A stretch of DNA of 64,000 nt. Origin: Acidobacteriota bacterium (GTDB taxonomy: Bacteria; Acidobacteriota; Terriglobia; Terriglobales; Acidobacteriaceae). This document shows positions 17,259 through 26,885 of the stretch, piece after piece. Position 1 is the first letter of the stretch, and each line of letters starts with the position of its first letter. The stretch is taken from positions 124,001 to 188,000 of the forward strand of contig JAJXZT010000040.1 of NCBI GenBank assembly GCA_021779935.1, written 5' to 3'. Made by a program: the position numbers and the translations under genes. The notes below the pieces were generated by a model, which ran no database searches, was not told the origin of the DNA, and worked only from the letters and a program-made list of their open reading frames with translations.

Positions 17259-18479
17259 ATGACGACATTTACAGAGCTTCCGCTTTCTCCCGCATTGCAG
17301 GAGAGGTTGGCGGCAGCGCATTTCGCAACACCCACCCCCGTGCAGGCCGCTTCCATTCCGGCCGCAATCGAGGGGAAAGATGTACTGGCCACTGCGGCCA
17401 CCGGCACCGGAAAGACACTTGCATACCTCCTCCCGGTGATGCAACAGCTTGAAAAGCAACCCACACGGGAAATCATGGCAGTCGTGCTCGTTCCCACGCG
17501 CGAATTGGCCATGCAGGTAGTCGATCAGTACGAAGCACTTCGCGGACGCAAGCTTCCGCCCGCTGCACTCGTTGTCGGCGGACTCTCCGAACGGCCACAA
17601 CTGATGGCTATCCGCAAGGGCGCCGGCCTCATGGTCGCCACTCCGGGACGCCTCGAAGATTTTATTTCGCGCCGCCTCATCAACCTCAGCCGCGTTCGCA
17701 TTCTCGTTCTCGATGAAGCCGATCGCATGCTCGACATGGGATTTGTCGAAGCTATCCGCCGGATCGTGAAGATCCTTCCGCAGAATCGCCAGACCCTGTG
17801 CTTCTCCGCGACGCTGGAAGCGTCCGTCGCTCATCTGGTCAAGGCCATCCTGCGCGACCCCGTTCGCCTTGCTTTCGGCTCCACCCTCAAGCCCGTTGAG
17901 AACGTCACCATCGAAGCCATTGAAGTCCACGAAGATCGCAAGAAGGAAGCGCTACACCACATTCTCTCGCGCGAAACCGGACGTTGCCTGATCTTTGCGC
18001 GTACAAAGCGTGGCACTGAACGCCTTGCGAAGAGCTTGATCCACGGCGGATTTTCCGCCGGCATGATTCACGGCGACCGCTCACAGAATCAGCGTACGGC
18101 GGCACTTCACGGTTTCCAGCAGGGACACATCCAGATCCTCGTTGCCACCGACGTCGCCTCGCGCGGCATCCATGTGCAGGACGTGGCTCACGTCATCAAC
18201 TACGACCTGCCGCAGATCGCGGAAGACTTCGTGCACCGCGTCGGACGTACGGCCCGCGCCGGTCGCACCGGCAAAGCCTCGACGCTCTTCGTGCGCCACG
18301 AAGCCCGCGAGCTTCGCAAGCTTGAGACCACGCTGGGTATCCGCATGGAACGCCGTTCGCTTGGGGTCCTCCCGGCGCTTCCCAGCGAGAAACCACAGGT
18401 CGTTCGTCGTTCCGTGTTGAACACGCGCCGCACTATCATTCGCCTTCCCGGCGAAAGCTTCCGCGAAGAATCGGCATAA
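17259..18479 (+). CDS. DEAD-box ATP-dependent RNA helicase (RhlE-like)
   Basis: A 406-aa superfamily 2 helicase with the Q motif (PTPVQ, 25-29), Walker A AATGTGKT (46-53), PTREL (79-83), TPGR (128-131), DEAD (152-155), SAT (183-185) and, in the second RecA domain, ATDVASRGIH and HRVGRTARAGR. The short C-terminal tail is basic (VVRRSVLNTRRT). It unwinds RNA duplexes during ribosome assembly or mRNA decay. The ATG at 17259 is chosen over upstream codons because AAAGAAAAGAGA precedes it. A leader of up to about 240 bases separates it from the 63-aa gene, a feature often linked to cold induction. A terminator follows. Confidence 0.93.
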   Translation: MTTFTELPLSPALQERLAAAHFATPTPVQAASIPAAIEGKDVLATAATGTGKTLAYLLPVMQQLEKQPTREIMAVVLVPTRELAMQVVDQYEALRGRKLPPAALVVGGLSERPQLMAIRKGAGLMVATPGRLEDFISRRLINLSRVRILVLDEADRMLDMGFVEAIRRIVKILPQNRQTLCFSATLEASVAHLVKAILRDPVRLAFGSTLKPVENVTIEAIEVHEDRKKEALHHILSRETGRCLIFARTKRGTERLAKSLIHGGFSAGMIHGDRSQNQRTAALHGFQQGHIQILVATDVASRGIHVQDVAHVINYDLPQIAEDFVHRVGRTARAGRTGKASTLFVRHEARELRKLETTLGIRMERRSLGVLPALPSEKPQVVRRSVLNTRRTIIRLPGESFREESA

Positions 18480-18512
18480 CACCAGTCGATCTCAAAACAA
18501 CTTGTTCCCTTC

Positions 18513-18550
18513 ACAACCCCATTCAAGCCGTCCAGCCTGAATGGGGTTGT
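18513..18550 (+). terminator. Terminator of the RNA helicase gene
   Basis: A 16-bp stem with one mismatch, ACAACCCCATTCA pairing with TGAATGGGGTTGT and an inner GC pair, loop of about 6, followed by TCCTTTG. It lies 34 bases after the stop. Confidence 0.8.
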
Positions 18551-18610
18551 TCCTTTGCTTGCGTCATCCGTTAGAATGTTTCCGCTGACTTCTTCATTCA
18601 GGAGATCCTC

Positions 18611-19135
18611 GTGAAGGCGTTTCGGTTCCTGCTCGTTTGCGTGATTCTTTGTGCGACATCCCTGGCGCAGCCGCCTGCCGCAAAACATGCACCCTCCAGT
18701 CGTTACCAACCCGTGCTGAAATATGATCCGGCGCGCAACCCCAGCGCCGACCTTCAGGCTGCCATCCAGGAAGCCCAGCGCACGGGACGCAATATTCTGA
18801 TTGATGTTGGCGGAAACTGGTGTGTCTGGTGCCGCGCCATGGATAATTTTTTCGAGAAGAATCCGGATGTCGCCGCACTTCGTGACAAGAATTTCGTCTG
18901 GATGAAGGTCAACTTCAGTCGCGAAAATACCAACCAGAAGTTTCTCTCGCAATATCCGCGAATCGCAGGCTATCCAAATATCTTTGTTCTCGATAACACT
19001 GGAGCATTGCTATACAACGAAGACACGTCCAATCTCGAAAGCAAACCGGCTCCGTCCTACAGCCGCGAAGCATTCATTAAGTTTCTGGAAAAGTGGTCTC
19101 CCAGTCAGACTCGCGGCATCCACCTCAAGCGGTAA
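18611..19135 (+). CDS. Secreted thioredoxin-fold protein
   Basis: A 174-aa protein with a signal peptide (1-19, ending TSLA-QP). The thioredoxin-like domain starts near residue 45 and carries GGNWCVWCRAMD, with the redox pair Cys71/Cys74 (WCVWC 70-74). The cis-proline region GYPNIFVLD follows near 120. The pattern resembles the thioredoxin-like family that reduces or isomerises disulfides in the periplasm. The start is GTG 18611 with AGGAGATCCTC just upstream. It stands alone between two terminators, so it is probably monocistronic. The exact redox role is unknown. Confidence 0.8.
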   Translation: MKAFRFLLVCVILCATSLAQPPAAKHAPSSRYQPVLKYDPARNPSADLQAAIQEAQRTGRNILIDVGGNWCVWCRAMDNFFEKNPDVAALRDKNFVWMKVNFSRENTNQKFLSQYPRIAGYPNIFVLDNTGALLYNEDTSNLESKPAPSYSREAFIKFLEKWSPSQTRGIHLKR

Positions 19136-19156
19136 TCAGCCGCTCCCAAACGCAAA

Positions 19157-19180
19157 AAAGGCTGCCCCCAGGCAGCCTTT
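19157..19180. terminator. Bidirectional terminator
   Basis: A perfect 9-bp stem AAGGCTGCC/GGCAGCCTT with loop CCCA, flanked by AAAAAA on the left and TTTTC on the right. It separates the thioredoxin gene (+) from the FKBP gene (-). Confidence 0.9.
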
Positions 19181-19198
19181 TCATTGCATTCATATTCT

Positions 19199-19669
19199 TC
19201 AATATGTTCCCAGCAGTTCCACGTCGAAGACGAGGGTCGAATTCGGCGGGATTTCCGCCCCCGAACCGCGCCTGCCGTATGCCATCTCCGGTGGCACCCT
19301 TACCTGGCGGATTCCGCCGACGCGCATTCCCTTCAGTCCTTCTTCCAGTCCGCGGATGACGTGATGCTTGCCGAGTTGAAATGTAAATGGCTCACCGCGG
19401 TCGAACGAACTGTCGAACTTCCTTCCATTCGTCAGCCAGCCCGTGTAGTGAACCTTCAGCCGCATTCCGGGTATGGCTGCCCCACCGGTTCCTTTGCGAA
19501 CATCCCAGTACTCTACACCTGAGGCCAACCGTACCGGCGGCCCATCTACCTTCAACGGAGCAACTGGCGCAGGTTGTGGAGAGGGAGAATTACGGCTTCG
19601 ACGCTGTGCAAGAAGCGAGCCCGAGACGACAATGAGGACGAGGAGGGCAATCCAGTACTTCGATCCCAT
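19199..19669 (-). CDS. FKBP-type peptidyl-prolyl cis-trans isomerase, secreted
   Basis: A 156-aa protein with a signal peptide or anchor (1-22, ending LLA-QR), a Pro/Ser-rich linker and one FKBP domain (about 50-155). Conserved segments include LKVHYTGWLTNGRKFDSS, QVIRG-like HHVIRGLEEGLKGMRVGGIRQV, PPEMAYG and the final strand LVFDVELL. It isomerises prolyl bonds during folding of exported proteins. GGAGG precedes the ATG. It is the last gene of the minus-strand run that includes carB, 32 bases downstream of it. Confidence 0.92.
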   Translation of the reverse strand: MGSKYWIALLVLIVVSGSLLAQRRSRNSPSPQPAPVAPLKVDGPPVRLASGVEYWDVRKGTGGAAIPGMRLKVHYTGWLTNGRKFDSSFDRGEPFTFQLGKHHVIRGLEEGLKGMRVGGIRQVRVPPEMAYGRRGSGAEIPPNSTLVFDVELLGTY

Positions 19670-19701
19670 GGAACCTCCAGCCGGAAAATTACCGCTCCAT
19701 T

Positions 19702-22700
19702 CTACTTCCTCAAAACTCCCCGTTCAGCATGCATTTCCTGTAAATTTCTCACCTTGATCTCGCCGCGCTGGAGCGACGCAATTCCTTCCGCCGCAGCGTG
19801 TGCTGCTGACAGCGTCGTAATCGTGGGGATCCGCGCCGTAATTGCCGCTCGCCGAATCGCTTTCTCGTCGAACCACGGCTCCACGCCATGCGGTGTATTG
19901 ATGATGAGCTGTATGCGGTCGCCCTTGATCAAGTCCACTACGTTCGGACGCCCTTCCATCACCTTGTACACTCGCTCCACGTGCATCTTCGCGGACTCAA
20001 GCACGTCGGCCGTGCCATGTGTCGCCACCAGCCTGAACCCGAGATCGACAAACTTCCGCGCCACTTCCACAATCTGCACTTTGTCGCGGTCGCTCACACT
20101 GACAAACACCGTTCCCCGCGTCGGCAACACCTGCCCCGCGGACAACTGCGCCTTCGAGAATGCCTCACCGAAATTCTCGCCTACACCCATTACTTCACCG
20201 GTTGAGCGCATCTCCGGGCCCAGCACTGTATCGACGCCAGGAAATTTTCCCCATGGAAACACGGGTGACTTCACGTAGAAGTAATCTCCCGTGCCAAGGT
20301 CCGTCGCCTTCTCCACGTTCTCCGGCAAAAACTCGCGCAGCTTCCGGCCCGTCATCAGGCGCGCGGCAATTTTCGCCATCGGAACTCCGGTCGCCTTCGA
20401 GACGTAGGGCACTGTGCGCGATGCTCGCGGATTCACCTCGATTACGTATACCTTGTCGCGCTGTATTCCGTACTGCACGTTCATCAGCCCAACGACCTTC
20501 AACGCACGCGCAAGACGGAATGTGTATTCGCGAATCGTTTGCAGCAGGTGAGCAGGTATATCGACGGCCGGCAACACGCAGGATGAGTCGCCTGAATGAA
20601 TGCCCGCCTCCTCAATATGCTGCATGATTCCGCCGATCACGACGTCTTCGCCATCGCACAACGCGTCCACATCAAGTTCCGTTGCTTCTTCGAGGAAGTG
20701 ATCGATCAGGATCGGCCTGTCCTGCGAGTACTCCACAGCCTGCTTCATGTACTCACGAACCGCGACTTCGTCATACGCGATCACCATCGCGCGCCCGCCC
20801 AGCACGTACGATGGCCGCACCAGCACCGGATACCCAATGCGCTCGGCCACCTTCAACGCTTCTTCCGCCGACGTCGCCGTTCCGCCCGACGGTTGCGGAA
20901 TGTCCAACTCCTCCAGCAGCTTTCCAAACCGCTTGCGGTCTTCCGCCAGATCAATCGACTCCGGCGAAGTCCCGATGATCGGAACTCCGGCGCCCTTCAG
21001 GGGCAGCGCAAGGTTCAGCGGTGTCTGTCCGCCGAACTGAACAATCACGCCAATCTCACCGCCCGTTTCCGACTCATGCTCATAGATTGCCATCACGTCT
21101 TCGAACGTCAGCGGTTCGAAATAGAGCCGGTCACTCGTGTCGTAGTCGGTGGAGACCGTCTCGGGATTGCAGTTCACCATTACCGTTTCGAAGCCGTCGT
21201 CGCGCAGAGCAAAAGCCGCATGGCAGCAGCAATAATCAAACTCAATTCCCTGCCCGATACGATTCGGCCCGCTGCCCAGGATGATGACTTTTTTCTTCGA
21301 CGTCGGTGTCGCCTCATCCTCTTCCTCATAGGTCGAGTACAAGTAAGGCGTGTGACTTTCAAATTCCGCCGCACACGTGTCTACGCGTTTGTAGACCGGT
21401 GTAACACCGTGCTTCTTGCGCAGTTGCCGAATCGTCTCTGAGCCGCTTTGACCGTCCCCGGCTTTTAGAAGCCGTGCCAGACGCGCATCGCTAAAGCCTT
21501 TGCGTTTTGCATCGCGCAGTTGCTCCGCACTCACCGCTTCCATGGAAGACTCGCCAAGCGCAATCTGTTCGTCCGAAATATCCTTCAGTTGACTGAGGAA
21601 CCACGGATCGATCCATGTCATTCGCGAAAGCTGCTGCACCGAGTACCCGTTGCGCAGTGCGTACCGCAGATACTGGAGCCGCTCCGGATGCGGAGATACC
21701 AATCGCTTCGTCAAGATGCGCGGTTCAACCTGCTCAGACCCGACTTTCTTTCCCGTCTCCAACGAACGCACGCCCTTCAGCAACGCCTCTTTGAACGTGC
21801 GGCCGATCGCCATCGCTTCGCCTACGGATTTCATCTGCGGCCCGAGGCTTTCATCCGCACCTGGAAATTTTTCGAACTGCCACTTCGGAATCTTCACCAC
21901 AACGTAGTCGAGCGTCGGCTCGAAGCAGGCCGGAGTTTTCTTCGTGATGTCGTTCGTGATCTCGTCGAGCGTGTATCCCACCGCGAGTTTTGCCGCAATT
22001 TTTGCGATCGGGAATCCTGTGGCCTTCGACGCCAACGCCGACGACCGCGACACGCGCGGGTTCATCTCGATAACGATCATCCGTCCGTTCGCGGGATTCA
22101 CCGCAAACTGAATATTCGATCCGCCAGTTTCCACGCCGATCTCGCGAATCACCTTAATCGCTGCGTCGCGCATTCGCTGATATTCACGGTCGGAAAGCGT
22201 CTGTGCCGGCGCAACCGTGATCGAGTCGCCTGTATGCACGCCCATCGGATCGAAGTTCTCGATGGAGCAGATGACGATGACGTTGTCTGCCAGATCGCGC
22301 ATCAACTCAAGCTCATATTCCTTCCAGCCAAGAAGGCTCTCTTCGATGAGCACTTCGTGCACCGGCGAAAGATCGAGACCGCGCGATAACAGTTCAAGCA
22401 GTTCTTCGCGGTTGTAGGCGATGCCTCCGCCCGAACCTCCCAGCGTGAATGATGGCCGCAGCACCACTGGGAAGCCAGTCTTTGCACTGAAGTCCAGCCC
22501 GTCCTTCAGGTTGTTGACCAGCGCCGAGCGCGCTGACTCCAAACCGATTGCCGTCATCGCGTCCTTGAACATCAGGCGATCTTCCGCTTTCTTGATCGCC
22601 TCCAACTGCGCGCCGATCAACTTCACCCCGTACTTTTCGAGCACTCCTTCGTCGGACAACTCCACTGCGAGGTTCAGCGCCGTCTGCCCGCCAACTGTCG

Positions 22701-22980
22701 GCAACACCGCCATCCCTTTTCCGACGCCGCGCTCCACCTCCAGCTTGATAATTTCTTCCAAATAGCGGCGTGTCAGCGGTTCAACGTAAGTGCGATCGGC
22801 CATCTCCGGATCGGTCATGATGGTCGCTGGATTGGAATTCACCAACACGACCTCAAAACCCTCGGCCTTCAACGCCTTGCAAGCTTGCGTACCGGAATAA
22901 TCGAACTCCGCGGATTGGCCAATGACAATCGGTCCCGAACCGATGATGAGAATCTTCGAAATATCTGTGCGACGTGGCAT
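19702..22980 (-). CDS. carB: Carbamoyl-phosphate synthase large chain
   Basis: A 1092-aa enzyme of normal length with duplicated ATP-grasp halves. The N-terminal [20 protein letters not shown] and the repeated [20 protein letters not shown] mark the two carboxy-phosphate and carbamate synthase domains. [21 protein letters not shown] and [21 protein letters not shown] are the matching metal-binding loops. The C-terminal MGS-like domain (about 950-1092) carries allosteric control. With CarA it makes carbamoyl phosphate for arginine and pyrimidines. The start has AAGGATAAG about 8 bases upstream. Unusually, carA lies 1.4 kb upstream, separated by two secreted-protein genes. Confidence 0.98.
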   Translation of the reverse strand: MPRRTDISKILIIGSGPIVIGQSAEFDYSGTQACKALKAEGFEVVLVNSNPATIMTDPEMADRTYVEPLTRRYLEEIIKLEVERGVGKGMAVLPTVGGQTALNLAVELSDEGVLEKYGVKLIGAQLEAIKKAEDRLMFKDAMTAIGLESARSALVNNLKDGLDFSAKTGFPVVLRPSFTLGGSGGGIAYNREELLELLSRGLDLSPVHEVLIEESLLGWKEYELELMRDLADNVIVICSIENFDPMGVHTGDSITVAPAQTLSDREYQRMRDAAIKVIREIGVETGGSNIQFAVNPANGRMIVIEMNPRVSRSSALASKATGFPIAKIAAKLAVGYTLDEITNDITKKTPACFEPTLDYVVVKIPKWQFEKFPGADESLGPQMKSVGEAMAIGRTFKEALLKGVRSLETGKKVGSEQVEPRILTKRLVSPHPERLQYLRYALRNGYSVQQLSRMTWIDPWFLSQLKDISDEQIALGESSMEAVSAEQLRDAKRKGFSDARLARLLKAGDGQSGSETIRQLRKKHGVTPVYKRVDTCAAEFESHTPYLYSTYEEEDEATPTSKKKVIILGSGPNRIGQGIEFDYCCCHAAFALRDDGFETVMVNCNPETVSTDYDTSDRLYFEPLTFEDVMAIYEHESETGGEIGVIVQFGGQTPLNLALPLKGAGVPIIGTSPESIDLAEDRKRFGKLLEELDIPQPSGGTATSAEEALKVAERIGYPVLVRPSYVLGGRAMVIAYDEVAVREYMKQAVEYSQDRPILIDHFLEEATELDVDALCDGEDVVIGGIMQHIEEAGIHSGDSSCVLPAVDIPAHLLQTIREYTFRLARALKVVGLMNVQYGIQRDKVYVIEVNPRASRTVPYVSKATGVPMAKIAARLMTGRKLREFLPENVEKATDLGTGDYFYVKSPVFPWGKFPGVDTVLGPEMRSTGEVMGVGENFGEAFSKAQLSAGQVLPTRGTVFVSVSDRDKVQIVEVARKFVDLGFRLVATHGTADVLESAKMHVERVYKVMEGRPNVVDLIKGDRIQLIINTPHGVEPWFDEKAIRRAAITARIPTITTLSAAHAAAEGIASLQRGEIKVRNLQEMHAERGVLRK

Positions 22981-23078
22981 CGATTAATTCTTATCCTTCA
23001 ACAAATTCACAACTTGATCTTTGCTGTATTCATATTTGCCAATCCTCCGTTGAACCCAGTAGAGCGCTGCGATCTGCG

Positions 23079-23636
23079 CTATTTACTTGATTCCGGCTCC
23101 TTCGGAAGATCTGCAAATGGCAGTTCCTGAAAACTGTCGTACAACTTCGGCGCTGTCAGCGCCTTAAACTGCGCCGCATCGGCGGGCAGATCGTTCAGCT
23201 TCTTCTCGATGTCGTAGTACCCTTCACTCTCAACCTTGAGTACTCCCTCGCTGGACCACGCGACCGCGACGTACGTCCAACTTTCGTCACGATCGAGATC
23301 GGTCCGCCACCCGATCAGCTTTCCATCCGGCGCGAAGCAATAGTCGCGTACCAACCAGTAATCCGGCCCCTCCGACTGCGTGACGACGTAGCGGTTGGCT
23401 CCCGCATCGAACAGTGCCGCCGTCTGTGCCGCGCCGCCCTTTGTGTCCGGTTCGTCCTCCAGGGTCAAGTATTCCTCCCACCGCTTCCCGTTCGTGGTGG
23501 CGAATAACCTGGGCCTGGCATCGGGTTTCTTTCCACACCGCGCCGCGAATGCCTGCTGCGGAGGATATTGCGCAAACGTGAATACCGCCCCGAGCATCAT
23601 CGCCAGCAACGCTCCGAATCGAATCGCGTTTCGCAT
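23079..23636 (-). CDS. Secreted protein of unknown function, between carA and carB (downstream of a pair)
   Basis: A 185-aa protein with a clear signal peptide (1-23, ending FTFA-QY). The mature part contains a KRWEEYLTLEDE segment, then WLVRDYCFAPDGKLIGWRTD, then a Lys/Asp-rich helix and the ending LYDSFQELPFADL. The layout (CF..xG, a strand repeat, then xLPFxxF/L near the end) parallels the adjacent upstream protein, suggesting an old duplication. AAGGAGAAACGGCG precedes the ATG, overlapping the stop of the upstream gene region, so the two are closely coupled. No catalytic motif is recognised. Confidence 0.5.
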   Translation of the reverse strand: MRNAIRFGALLAMMLGAVFTFAQYPPQQAFAARCGKKPDARPRLFATTNGKRWEEYLTLEDEPDTKGGAAQTAALFDAGANRYVVTQSEGPDYWLVRDYCFAPDGKLIGWRTDLDRDESWTYVAVAWSSEGVLKVESEGYYDIEKKLNDLPADAAQFKALTAPKLYDSFQELPFADLPKEPESSK

Positions 23637-23648
23637 CGCCGTTTCTCC

Positions 23649-24284
23649 TTACTGCATTCCCTTCAGGAATCCCCAGAACGGCAACTGCTCTAGCTTCGTG
23701 TGTTCGAAAGGCGCCGGAAACATGCTCGCGCTCGCAGGCTTCGCAACCTTCTCTGGCGAATCGCCCTTGTAGAACGACTGCTCGCTCTTCACCAATTTTC
23801 CCGCAGCGTTGAAAGCGGATTCCGTCACGCGCATGCATCCACACTTCGGCATGTTGATGTACTTGTCCACGATTCTCGTGACGTTTCCCTTCTGGTTGAA
23901 GCACATGTCGGCGATGTGCATCGAATCGCCAGCCGCGTCAGCTTCCTGTACTTCCACTACCCACGCCTTCTCATGCCACGCACGCACCAGAGCAGAATCG
24001 GTGGGCGCAGCGGGCGCCGTCTTCGTCACTCGGCTCCAGGAGCCGCTGTTATTGCGGGTCAGAGTGATGGCGCGGCTCATGGATGGATTCGAAATGCCGC
24101 ACGCCTTGGCGAACTGTACGCGACTGGAAGACTTCATTCCGTGCGGGCCCGGCCCCATCGCGCCGTGCGCGGGCGCGTTGATGGCGGGTGCATGCGAGCT
24201 GACCTGCGCGAAGCAAGAGAGAGTGAAGACAGCGAGAACAAAAACAAATTTCAGGCTATTTGGAAATTTTTTTTCTTGTGTCAT
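23649..24284 (-). CDS. Secreted protein of unknown function, between carA and carB (upstream of a pair)
   Basis: A 211-aa protein with a signal peptide (about 10-26, ending SCFA-QV). It carries a His/Gly-rich region (HAPAINAPAHGAMGPGPHG), then a domain with four or five Cys residues including ADMCFNQKGNVTRIV and PKCGCMRVTESAF, and a C-terminal LEQLPFWGFLKG. The pattern matches the next gene downstream, and both lie in the carA-to-carB interval, 12 bases apart. AGGAAAAGCGA precedes the ATG. Function unknown; export implies no direct part in carbamoyl phosphate synthesis. Confidence 0.5.
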   Translation of the reverse strand: MTQEKKFPNSLKFVFVLAVFTLSCFAQVSSHAPAINAPAHGAMGPGPHGMKSSSRVQFAKACGISNPSMSRAITLTRNNSGSWSRVTKTAPAAPTDSALVRAWHEKAWVVEVQEADAAGDSMHIADMCFNQKGNVTRIVDKYINMPKCGCMRVTESAFNAAGKLVKSEQSFYKGDSPEKVAKPASASMFPAPFEHTKLEQLPFWGFLKGMQ

Positions 24285-24417
24285 TCGCTTTTCCTGACGA
24301 GCTAACCAACAGATAAAACCGTGATCCAGTAATGGATCTATAAACTTTTCTATTTACTGCCCAGTAACCGCCGGATGTTCATACAGTAAACAGCTCGGAT
24401 GTTCCGAGGCCGGCGGG

Positions 24418-25578
24418 TCATTTTCTCTTCCATTCGTCCATCAGCTTCACGAAGTCCGCGAACAGGTAGTGCGAGTCGTGCGGCCCGGGAGCGGCTTCGG
24501 GATGGTATTGCACGCTGAAGAGCGGATAAGTTCTGTGCCGCATGCCTTCCAGGGTGTTGTCGTTTAGATCGACATGCGTCAATTCAACTTCGCTCTGCTT
24601 GAGTGAGTCCGGATCGACGGCAAAGTTGTGGTTATGCGCCGTGATCTCCACCTTGCCGGTCAATAACTGCTTCACCGGATGATTGCCGCCGTGGTGTCCG
24701 AACTTCAGCTTGTAGGTCTTGCCCCCGAGCGCCAGTCCAATCAACTGATGTCCAAGGCAGATGCCGAACACCGGCACGCGTCCCATCAGCTTCTGGATGT
24801 TCTTCTGCGCGTACTCGACCGGTTCGGGATCGCCCGGGCCATTGGAGAGAAAGACGCCGTGCGGTTTCATTGCCAGCACGTCCTTTGCGCTGGTGTCCGC
24901 CGGAACCACGGTCACGTCACAGCCGGAACCGACGAGTTTCCGCAGGATGTTGTGCTTGATGCCGAAGTCGTATGCCACGACCTTGTACCGCCGCTCAGCC
25001 GGCTTTTCCACGGCATGGAGCGCACCGGCCTCGGCGGGTTCCTCAGCTTGGCGCTGCGCCACCACTTCACCTTTTGTCCAGTGGTAGGCTTCGTGGGTCG
25101 TCACGACGCTGGCGAGATCTGTGCCATCCATCTTCTTGATGGATCGCGCCCTGGCCACGAGCTTCTCCACGTCTTTTTCGGTCGTGGAAATCACGCCGCG
25201 CATCACGCCGTGATCGCGCAGATGCCGCACCAGCGCACGAGTGTCGATCTCCGCCAGCACTGGAATGTGGTGACGTTCAAGATACTCGTCCGCGACCTGG
25301 TGGGAGCGCCAGTTGGAGGCCACGCGCGAAAACTCGCGCACGATCAAACCTTCGATGTAGGGCTTACCTGACTCTTCGTCGTCGGGGTTGGTACCGTAAT
25401 TGCCGATTTCAGGATTTGTTAAAACGACGATCTGTCCAGCGTAGGAGGGATCCGTGAAGATTTCCTGATAGCCGGTGATGGAGGTGTTAAAAACTACTTC
25501 GCCGTAGCACTCGCCGCTGGCTCCGTAGCCTTTGCCGCGGAAGATTCTTCCATCTTCCAGAGCAAGGATCGCTTCCAT
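24418..25578 (-). CDS. carA: Carbamoyl-phosphate synthase small chain (glutaminase)
   Basis: A 386-aa protein with the CPSase small-subunit N-domain (about 1-150; TGYQEIFTDPSYAGQIV) and a class I glutamine amidotransferase domain (about 198-380). The catalytic triad is visible as Cys274 in GICLGHQ, His359 in QYHPE and Glu361. Residues 175-196 form a slightly longer linker (RQAEEPAEAGALHAVEKPA) than usual. It hydrolyses glutamine and channels ammonia to CarB. GGAGAAGC precedes the ATG. It is co-directional with carB, but two secreted-protein genes intervene. Confidence 0.97.
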   Translation of the reverse strand: MEAILALEDGRIFRGKGYGASGECYGEVVFNTSITGYQEIFTDPSYAGQIVVLTNPEIGNYGTNPDDEESGKPYIEGLIVREFSRVASNWRSHQVADEYLERHHIPVLAEIDTRALVRHLRDHGVMRGVISTTEKDVEKLVARARSIKKMDGTDLASVVTTHEAYHWTKGEVVAQRQAEEPAEAGALHAVEKPAERRYKVVAYDFGIKHNILRKLVGSGCDVTVVPADTSAKDVLAMKPHGVFLSNGPGDPEPVEYAQKNIQKLMGRVPVFGICLGHQLIGLALGGKTYKLKFGHHGGNHPVKQLLTGKVEITAHNHNFAVDPDSLKQSEVELTHVDLNDNTLEGMRHRTYPLFSVQYHPEAAPGPHDSHYLFADFVKLMDEWKRK

Positions 25579-25638
25579 TGCTTCTCCGGTGGGTGGATTT
25601 TTAAGATTCTATCAGGTGCTTGATCCTCCGAACAGTCC

Positions 25639-26265
25639 TCAGGAAGTAATTGTCGGGGCCTTGCATATCCACTCCCTGGCGCTGGCTTCATGCAGCATGA
25701 ATTCCGCGACGTCCGCCCGTGAGATATTCGCTCCCGCCTTGCAACGCAGCTTTTCTCCAACGGTGTAGTTCCCTGTCTTCGGACCGTCGGTCAACCGGGT
25801 TGGACGGACAATTGTCCACTCCAATCCGCTTTCTCGAATCATCGCTTCCTGCACTACCTTGTCCGAGTAGGGCACCCTGAGCATGGTTCGGAATACCAGC
25901 TTGGCGAACAGCGGCGCATCGTTGTAGCTCTCAGCAACACCAAACGAAGTTTCGCAGACCAACCGCTTTACGCCATGCTGCTTCATCACATCGAGAATCA
26001 GCCGCGTACCGCCCGAGAGCACGTGCAGGTTCTTCACCAGGTTTCGCTGCCCCAGGCAACTTAACACCACATCGGTGCCAAGCACGGTCTTCACCACCGA
26101 TTCCCGGTCGAGCACGTTGCCCAGGACAACACGCATCCTGTCGCTGGAAATGGGCAGTCGCGAGGGATTCCGCACCAGCACTCGAACCGAGTGCCCGGCG
26201 TCGAGCGCCTGTTGTGTAAGCGCGACTCCCGTTCCGCCGGTCGCGCCGAAAATTGCAAGCCGCAT
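25639..26265 (-). CDS. NAD(P)-binding oxidoreductase of the atypical SDR / NmrA-like family
   Basis: A 208-aa Rossmann-fold protein. The nucleotide-binding glycine motif FGATGGTG is at residues 8-15, and VLGNVLDRESV and VVLSCLGQRN follow in the positions expected for atypical SDR_a5 proteins. The usual catalytic Tyr-x3-Lys is not obvious, which is normal for this branch. Members act as redox sensors or small-molecule reductases. GGGAGAGAG precedes the ATG. It lies between the NTF2-like gene (21 bases upstream) and carA (60 bases downstream), in an apparently continuous minus-strand run. Confidence 0.8.
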   Translation of the reverse strand: MRLAIFGATGGTGVALTQQALDAGHSVRVLVRNPSRLPISSDRMRVVLGNVLDRESVVKTVLGTDVVLSCLGQRNLVKNLHVLSGGTRLILDVMKQHGVKRLVCETSFGVAESYNDAPLFAKLVFRTMLRVPYSDKVVQEAMIRESGLEWTIVRPTRLTDGPKTGNYTVGEKLRCKAGANISRADVAEFMLHEASAREWICKAPTITS

Positions 26266-26286
26266 GGTTTCGCTCTCTCCCGACGA

Positions 26287-26832
26287 CTATTGTACGTTCC
26301 GCTTGCTCGCCGGTTTTCGAGTGGTGGGCATCACCAAGGCTTCGGGGCCATCCGCACCGCCGTCCCAGATAATCTTCCACTTGCCATCCTTCTGTTTTCG
26401 CCAGACGGTGAGGTATTGGCCGGTTCCGATGCGCGGCTTGCCGGAGGCATCCAGGGTCTTTGACTCCCAGTAGCCCCAAGTGAATCCCATCGTCCCGCCC
26501 TCGAAAACGTGCGCACCGGTCGGTCTCCAGGTCAGCGAGAAATCAGGGTTTGCCCAGACCTTCTTCAAAGCTTCGCGGGCGGCCTCTTTGCCGACAATGG
26601 GCTGCGCGCGGTCCATCACCACGTTGTCCGCAAGGTAATCCATCCATGCAGCGTCTCGACGCTTCTGCGTCTCCCGGTTGAAATCGGCGTCCAACTGCAT
26701 CAGTTGGCTTTCGGGGGTGACCGCGCGTATTCGTTTATGGGTTTGAGATGGAGCTATTCTGTCGGGATTACCTTGTGCGAAGGCAAGGGCGGCAAAGCAG
26801 CAGACTAGAAACGCAACCCGGACAACTCGCAT
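26287..26832 (-). CDS. Secreted SnoaL/NTF2-like (DUF4440-type) protein
   Basis: A 181-aa protein with a signal peptide (1-20, ending LAFA-QG). The cone-shaped alpha+beta fold typical of SnoaL/DUF4440 proteins is indicated by DADFNRETQKRRDAAWMDYLADNVVM, then REALKKVWANPDFSLTW, the GFTWGYWES strand and YLTVWRKQKDGKWKIIWDGG at the end. Such domains bind small ligands or catalyse simple eliminations; none is identifiable. The start at 26832 is chosen because GGAGGAACT lies directly before that ATG; the longer frame has no ribosome site. Confidence 0.7.
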   Translation of the reverse strand: MRVVRVAFLVCCFAALAFAQGNPDRIAPSQTHKRIRAVTPESQLMQLDADFNRETQKRRDAAWMDYLADNVVMDRAQPIVGKEAAREALKKVWANPDFSLTWRPTGAHVFEGGTMGFTWGYWESKTLDASGKPRIGTGQYLTVWRKQKDGKWKIIWDGGADGPEALVMPTTRKPASKRNVQ

Positions 26833-26885
26833 AGTTCCTCCGGTTCGGCGCGAATTCACTGCTCTATTCTGACGGACAGCCTTTC

